From assembly GCA_963930645.1 (NCBI GenBank), contig OZ005648.1, positions 266,859,830-266,923,829 of the forward strand: a DNA stretch of 64,000 bases, in the 5' to 3' direction. Source of the stretch: Salticus scenicus. Its lineage: Eukaryota > Arthropoda > Arachnida > Araneae > Salticidae. The position numbers and the translations under genes are program-made. Under the pieces are notes generated by a model, which worked only from the letters and a program-made list of their open reading frames with translations, searched no databases and was not told the DNA's origin. Of the stretch, positions 58,877 through 64,000 are shown in pieces. Positions within the stretch are counted from its first letter, which is position 1; the number at the start of each line of letters is the position of its first letter.

Positions 58877-59565
58877 CAAGGTTGGTTGATTGATTGACTC
58901 TAGCTAGCCTATATATATATCATGCTAAAGTAACAGTTTATCTAAATTTGCTGATGTGTCATCACCTCTGTCAAAATTTTCAATTTTTTTTTTAAAATTG
59001 AAAAAAAAAACGACTGAAAAGTAATTAAATTGCTTATTTTACTATGTATATGTAATAAGAATCACGATTCCACGATTAGTTTTCAAAAATATTTTTATTT
59101 TAAGATCACGTTTCTAAAGTTGGCCAAATTTGCAAAATTTTCAATTTTTTTTTAAATTTGAAAAAAACGACTGAATTAAATTGCTTATTTTACTATGTAT
59201 ATGTAATAAGAATCACGATTCCACGATTAGTTTTCAAAAATATTTTTATTTTAAGATCACGTTTCTAAAGTTGGTCAAATTTGCAAAATTTTCAATTTTT
59301 TTTTAAATTTGAAAAAAAAACGACTGAAAAGTAATTAAATTGCTTATTTCACTATGTTCAATCCCATCCATATATTTTTCAGTCTTAATAATATTTTCAT
59401 ACATGTAATTGTAAAGTCTCAACTTAAACGTCTTAATTATTTTTTTTATGCTGATAACCTCTTCAATACTAGCTTAATAGATTTTTTTATAAATACTTAA
59501 ATTAAGCCCCCTTAGAATCAAAGTCTTAAATTAAACCCGTCCAATGTTGGCACTATATCTATCGC
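57037..59565. repeat. mirror of the 37-39 kb tandem repeat region
   Basis: A/T palindromes at 57100-57165, 57944-58011 and 58811-58876 (TAT core), with the 150-bp units between them. Unit number matches the left arm. No gene. Confidence 0.6.
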
Positions 59566-59638
59566 AAAAAAATGGGTCGAACGAGGTGTCAAAGACAGAA
59601 ATTCTGCCATGAGACACCTCGTTCGACCCATTTTTTTA
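59566..59638. terminator. 3' hairpin, mirror of 36837-36908
   Basis: AAATGGGTCGAACGAGGTGTC stem, about 16 bases after the stop of BRO-like gene 3. Confidence 0.7.
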
Positions 59639-59653
59639 CTCTCATTTTAAAGA

Positions 59654-60184
59654 TTAACACAAGCTCTCTATGCGTTGCTCATTAGATGACCTCCTGATGG
59701 TCATCTTCAACGGTCCGGTCATTTGGGATTTGTATAATTCATAATCCTCATATTCAAGTTCAAAAAATTTCCTCACCTGTAGTTGGTATGTGGCAAGGAA
59801 GTCTTCGAACTTGGTATGGGACCTTTCTACAAATCTAACACCTATGGCTTTCACGAAGCTGAGCTTCATGTTAGCCTGGTATTTCACCATGGCCGAACCA
59901 TCGAACATCTTATCAAACTCCTGTTCGCCCATGAACCCTCCCAAATGATGTTTGGCTTCGCTAATGGAGAAGATTCTCGTCTTAGCGAGCCATTTGGGTA
60001 AATCGATTTTAGGGTCCATTACATCTCGGACGGTGAGGCCTGCATATCTCTCGGCAAAATGGAGATCTAGAGGATGCCTCGAGTAGATAGCCAGGTCCTC
60101 AGCCCGGACAAACAGGGTGCCATCAGAGGCCATTAGGCATTTAAAGGCAACGCCATAAACATAATTTTTTACATGGAAAAACAT
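59654..60184 (-). CDS. BRO-N-like protein 3, right arm (176 aa)
   Basis: Identical protein to 36290-36820. Confidence 0.6.
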   Translation of the reverse strand: MFFHVKNYVYGVAFKCLMASDGTLFVRAEDLAIYSRHPLDLHFAERYAGLTVRDVMDPKIDLPKWLAKTRIFSISEAKHHLGGFMGEQEFDKMFDGSAMVKYQANMKLSFVKAIGVRFVERSHTKFEDFLATYQLQVRKFFELEYEDYELYKSQMTGPLKMTIRRSSNEQRIESLC

Positions 60185-61193
60185 GACTGACAGAGAGCTA
60201 ATGAATCTAAGCAGCTAGTAGAGAGATCGACTAGCAATTGAAGAGCTCTCGCTGGACACTCGTATATATACCCGGTCTTATCAATAGGATCTGATAGTAA
60301 TTTTCTAAGAACCGCTTATCAAGAGGGCATAATATCCTGTCTCTCGGACAATCTGATTATAACCGGGCATCCTGAGGAAAGGCTTACATAATATCCTGTC
60401 AATACTTCTGGAAAAATCTTTTTATAGAGATCTGATTATAACCGGGCTTCCTGAGGAAAGGCTTACATAATATCCTGTCAACACTTCTCGAAAACTCTTT
60501 TTATAGAGATCTGATTGTAATTTTAACCGGGAGCCGCTTATCAAGCATCCTGAGGAAAGGCTTGCATAATATCCTGTCTCTCGAAAATCTTTTTATAGAG
60601 ATTAGATTATAATGACTGGCTTGGCTACACTTAATCTTTAAAACTTTTAAATTTTACATATAAAATGTAAATTTTAAACGAAAAAAATTAAATTTTTAAA
60701 TTCAGATCCCTTAAATTTAGCTATTGAGTCTGTATATTTTACCAAGTTTCATATTTATCTTATAGCTAAGCCATATCCCTTGAAAATTACAATCGGTACG
60801 CATTCAATGTTGGCTTGGCTACACTTAGTCTTTAAAAATTTTAAATTTTACATGCAAATTTTAAACGAAAAAATTAAAATTTTAAATTCAGATCCCTTAA
60901 ATTTAGCTATCGATATTTTACCAAGTTTCATATTTATCTTATAGCTAAGCCATATCCCTTGAAAATTTAGAATTGTAATGACCGCCACACTTAGTCTTTA
61001 GAAATTTTAAATTTTACAAGAAAAAAATGTGAATTTTAAATGAAAAAATTAAATTTTTAAACTCAGATACCTTAAATTTAGCTATAGAGTCTGCATATTT
61101 TATCAAGATATAAAATTATCTTATAGCTAAGCCATATCCCTTGAAAATTACAAGTTCAAATCGGTACGCATCCAATGTTGGCACTCTATCTAT
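60185..61193. repeat. mirror of 35280-36289: promoter and two tandem repeat sets
   Basis: TATATATACCC at about 60261-60272, then the 80-bp and 180-bp units in mirror order. No gene. Confidence 0.55.
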
Positions 61194-61260
61194 CGCAAAA
61201 AAATGGGCCGAGCGAAGCCTCAATGATCATGAGAGGCTTCGCTCGACCCATTTTTTTGCA
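61194..61260. terminator. 3' hairpin, mirror of 35215-35279
   Basis: GGGCCGAGCGAAGCCTC stem with 10-base loop, about 14 bases after the stop of BRO-like gene 2. Confidence 0.65.
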
Positions 61261-61273
61261 CCTCGTCCTGATC

Positions 61274-61819
61274 TTAAGACGAGGATTTATAGAAGTAGGG
61301 CTTGTTTCCCACCAAAACTTTTATTTTTCGGGGGAAATAGCCTAGCTCCAAGTCCCCATATCGTTCGCCGAATACATAGGTGTCCATGGGTACCGTTGCC
61401 AGGTACTCCTCCATGACATTCTTTAAGTCGGCCAAGAAACTCTCCATTGTGGCATTGGATGAGGTTATGGCTGCGAGCTTAACCTGGACAGGCCGCCTCA
61501 GGTTTAAGCTGCATTCGATGGGCGTAAGAATTTCAATCGGCCCCTGAAATAGGGAATCAAACTCTCCTGGATGCATATCCATCAATATTTTTGCATCCTC
61601 TAGTCCAAAGACGCATGTCTTGGCTAGAGACGGGGGTAGTTTCAAGCCCTCAGGAGCAATGTCTGTTACCGTTATATGGCACAAGTTCACCACTCTACTG
61701 GAGTTTTCATGCCCCATGTAATAGGCCACGTCTCGGCCTTTGATAAAAATTTGGTTGTCAAATGACAAAAAGCATGTCAATTTAACATTCAGTTCATCAG
61801 ATAGAATTTGGAAGATCAT
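61274..61819 (-). CDS. BRO-N-like protein 2, right arm (181 aa)
   Basis: Identical protein to 34655-35200. Confidence 0.6.
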   Translation of the reverse strand: MIFQILSDELNVKLTCFLSFDNQIFIKGRDVAYYMGHENSSRVVNLCHITVTDIAPEGLKLPPSLAKTCVFGLEDAKILMDMHPGEFDSLFQGPIEILTPIECSLNLRRPVQVKLAAITSSNATMESFLADLKNVMEEYLATVPMDTYVFGERYGDLELGYFPRKIKVLVGNKPYFYKSSS

Positions 61820-62150
61820 TTTGAAAAGCAGTAAGCAGTAGCTCAGAATGAAATGTCTCGTCCAGCAGCCTGTATATATACTAGCAGTAATCTTTAGTTC
61901 TATCTAAATTCCAAGTAAATATCTTATCTACATCCTGTGACGCATGACGCACATCCTCATGCTATCGGATTAATTATATAAATAATTTTATTGTTCTAGA
62001 AGGACAGATTTTATCGCATCCTCAAAAAACAGCTGATACATCCTGTTTTCTTAGTAAAGCCTGATAAAACGAGGTCACGAATCGGGTATATATACGAGCT
62101 GCCTCTAAGAGCCTGCATCATTTTGACTTCTATTGCTACTGCCATAAGTC
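61820..62150. promoter_or_regulatory. divergent promoter, mirror of 34324-34654
   Basis: Two outward TATATATAC boxes with CACATCCTCATG, TCGCATCCTC and ACATCCTGTTTTC words between them. Confidence 0.55.
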
Positions 62151-62690
62151 ATGCTATTCACTATTGAACATCCACAGCTTGACGCTAAAATCCTATTCGT
62201 AGTCTCTGCGGATGGACTTTTGTTCGTCAGGGCCTCTGATGTGGCCAAGCTGATGGGTCGATCTTACGTGAAAAAAACGACCAGGCTGAAGGTGTGCGAT
62301 CTCGTTTACAGGAGGGTCAGGTTACCTATCTCTCTAGCCAATACCTGGGTGTATCCAGTCGACGAGATACATTTTGGAGATGCCCTGTCGTCGTTGGGAT
62401 TCGAGGCCATGCTGACATCCTCTAAAATTCAGATTCTAGACCCCATAGTACCCACCTCATGCATCCATAAAGCCATCCGAATTCGGATCGTGAGGGACTC
62501 TGACACATTCATAAATGAATTCTTAAAAGATTTCATAGAGAGAACCATGCTGTTCTTCGATGGGGACCACGATGACGACCCTCGCCTCCACGAAGATAGA
62601 TTTGAGACTATTTCTTGGACAGACACCCCTCCGTCCAAAATCAAAGTCTTTGTGGGGGATCGATCTAGATGGTACAAACTGATGCCTTAA
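62151..62690 (+). CDS. BRO-N-like protein 1, right arm (179 aa)
   Basis: Identical protein to 33784-34323. Confidence 0.6.
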   Translation: MLFTIEHPQLDAKILFVVSADGLLFVRASDVAKLMGRSYVKKTTRLKVCDLVYRRVRLPISLANTWVYPVDEIHFGDALSSLGFEAMLTSSKIQILDPIVPTSCIHKAIRIRIVRDSDTFINEFLKDFIERTMLFFDGDHDDDPRLHEDRFETISWTDTPPSKIKVFVGDRSRWYKLMP

Positions 62691-62701
62691 ATCTGGAGGG
62701 G

Positions 62702-62776
62702 GCAAAAAAATGGGCCGAACGAAGCGTCTCATGGCAGATTTCTGTCTTTGACGCTTCGTTCGGCCCATTTTTTTGC
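62702..62776. terminator. 3' hairpin, mirror of 33700-33770
   Basis: AAATGGGCCGAACGAAGCGTC stem, about 14 bases after the stop; CCAATATTGG follows. Confidence 0.7.
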
Positions 62777-62938
62777 GATAGATAGAGTGCCAATATTGGA
62801 TGTTTATAAATTGAGACTTTGAATTGGATAATAGTAATATTTTAATATTAAAACGATGCCTTTGAATCTGAGATAGCTAATGTCTTTGAGATAGAGAATA
62901 AGAATTATTTTTTTAAATCAACCAATCAACCAACCTTG

Positions 62939-62982
<44 letters not shown>

Positions 62983-63299
62983 TGGTTGATTGACTTGGAT
63001 TCATTCTTTATAAATAGCCGTACTCATTCTGTCTGAAATTTACAATATTGAATAAGGACATTTTTTAAATGAATGCTGTACCAATATTGAATATATTTTT
63101 TTAACGATTCGATAAACAAATAATAAATATTTTATTATTAAAAATAAAATATTTAAATAATAAATATTTTATTATTAAAATAAAATATTTAAATAATATA
63201 TTTAAATTCTAAATATTTATTATTCAAACCGACAACTGAATCGAATCGTGAAAAATTCTGACGGGGTGGAGTTGCTCGAAGAATACTTCTGGCGACTGT
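62777..63299. repeat. outer end of the right arm, A-only tract 62939-62977
   Basis: CAACCAATCAACCAACCTTG is followed by an A run but no T run; TTGATTGGTTGATTGACTTGG follows directly. The left-arm equivalent (33460-33535) is a full A/T palindrome, so half of it is missing here. AT-only DNA with ATAATAAATATTTTATTATT words runs 63083-63225. Confidence 0.55.
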
Positions 63300-64000
63300 A
63301 AATTGAGGGCTCTAGTCAAGACAGACTATCAGCCGCCCGAGGCGATTTTGGAAGAAGCTCCTTAGGAAAAAACCATCTTTATCTCCAGATATTAAAAAAA
63401 AAATTGAAATTTATTTCTTCATAAATATGTTAAAAATGACTGACTGCAATATCTGAAAACATTTTTGACAGAATAATGTTGACTATTAATTTGTTTTATT
63501 TAGTTTATTAATTGACGTGATAGACAGATTCTTTTTTCTAGCATGTTTCATGTAGAGATGGAACGAAGCTTCGGCCACTTTGCCGAAGCTTTGGCCTGGC
63601 CGAATAATGAGCGTGATTCGGCCGATTCGGCCTATAACAATTTATGTTGTGAATATTCTTTTAACAATTATTATTATATAAAATATTGTCATTTAAGTTA
63701 TACACAATGGTACCTTATAATAAAACATAGTAGAAAATTATGTTTAATTTAAAAGTTTGTGTGCATTGACCCTTTGGAACCATAAATCATACAACAATTA
63801 ATAATATATTCTATTTAAATTGGAAGTTGCTAAGAAATAAGTTACATTACATTATATTTAGTTAACTATTTAATTATACGAACAACTTTAGTTGCTTTAA
63901 AATGAAGCTATTAAAATATTTCATGAAACATTCTTTAAATATTTCTAGCTTTGAAACTTAGTCATAGTCATGTATAGTCAATAATCAAAATTAACAATAT
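63300..64000. other. unique flank, probably host or unrelated DNA
   Basis: No A/T palindrome, promoter word or viral gene. It contains GAGATGGAACGAAGCTTCGGCCACTTTG and related GGCCGAA/TTCGGCC inverted words (63556-63632), reminiscent of a dispersed insect repeat, then AT-rich DNA. A 69-codon frame here has no coding character. Confidence 0.5.

Larger units (their letters stand above)
48958..63299. repeat. right arm of the large inverted duplication
   Basis: Reverse complement of 33099-47462. The outer edge GGCGACTGT at 63291-63299 is where the match stops. Near the spacer (49270-49430) there are a handful of substitutions; further out only A/T-tract lengths and the 62939-62977 tract differ noticeably. 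Confidence 0.9.

Noticed and set aside
63543..63752. 69-aa frame in the right flank
   Set aside because: It covers GGCCGAA-type inverted words and AT-rich DNA and has no protein-like composition.
1..64000. tRNA or rRNA genes
   Set aside because: No cloverleaf-like sequence or rRNA core word was found on reading either strand.

Overview
The window reads as part of a large, AT-rich eukaryotic dsDNA virus genome, or an integrated copy of one, from an arthropod host. The strongest lineage marker is a P74 (PIF-0) homologue at 1588-3012, the per os infectivity factor shared by baculoviruses, nudiviruses, hytrosaviruses and filamentous viruses (Naldaviricetes). Supporting genes are a BIR/RING inhibitor-of-apoptosis protein fused to a BRO-N-like domain, several small BRO-N-like proteins, an AlkB-type dioxygenase, a phytanoyl-CoA-dioxygenase-like protein and an Rnl2-type RNA ligase. 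No DNA polymerase, RNA polymerase subunit or other core replication gene is visible. About half the predicted proteins match no family I recognise.

The architecture is modular. About 40 A(n)T(n) palindromes, roughly 50-80 bp each, separate genes or small gene groups. They are often flanked by inverted promoter-like words: a GAGTGGGYGTGGCTT box or GGTTGGTTGRTTGA repeats, followed by a TATATA box 10-150 bp further on and then an ATG. A second 3' element, a GC-rich hairpin of the GGGTCGAACGAAG type, sits about 14-41 bases after the stop codon of seven distinct genes, mainly the BRO-like ones (thirteen when the inverted duplicate copies are counted). Genes with this hairpin have no A/T palindrome directly after the stop.

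Layout: (1) 1-8.9 kb holds p74, a methyltransferase-like gene, the PhyH-like gene, two paralogues of an unknown family and a long ORF broken by one in-frame stop. (2) 8.9-31.1 kb is bracketed by an inverted pair of AT-rich/tandem-repeat blocks. It carries mostly minus-strand paralogue families: three RING proteins with RS-dipeptide tails, five copies of a helical protein, four copies of a 'DPKS' protein, three intact copies and one dead copy of another helical family, and the IAP-like fusions. It ends in about 5 kb of non-coding repeats. (3) 33.1-63.3 kb is a nearly perfect inverted duplication, with arms of about 14.3 kb around a 1.5 kb spacer. Each arm holds four BRO-N-like genes, the RNA ligase, a proline-repeat protein and a 543-aa acidic nuclear-type protein. 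The spacer holds most of a zinc-finger/coiled-coil gene, and a decayed copy of that gene's 3' end marks the left inner edge. (4) The inverted duplication stops abruptly near 63,299. The last 0.7 kb has none of the viral cassette signals and looks like host or unrelated flanking DNA.

How the genes may work together (inference): the accessory content points to host manipulation by ubiquitin ligases (six RING-bearing genes), apoptosis control, nucleic-acid repair (AlkB, RNA ligase) and BRO-type DNA-binding regulators. Broken genes, gene chimeras and gene families suggest active duplication and recombination at the A/T palindromes. All assignments come from reading motifs by eye; no database search was run.
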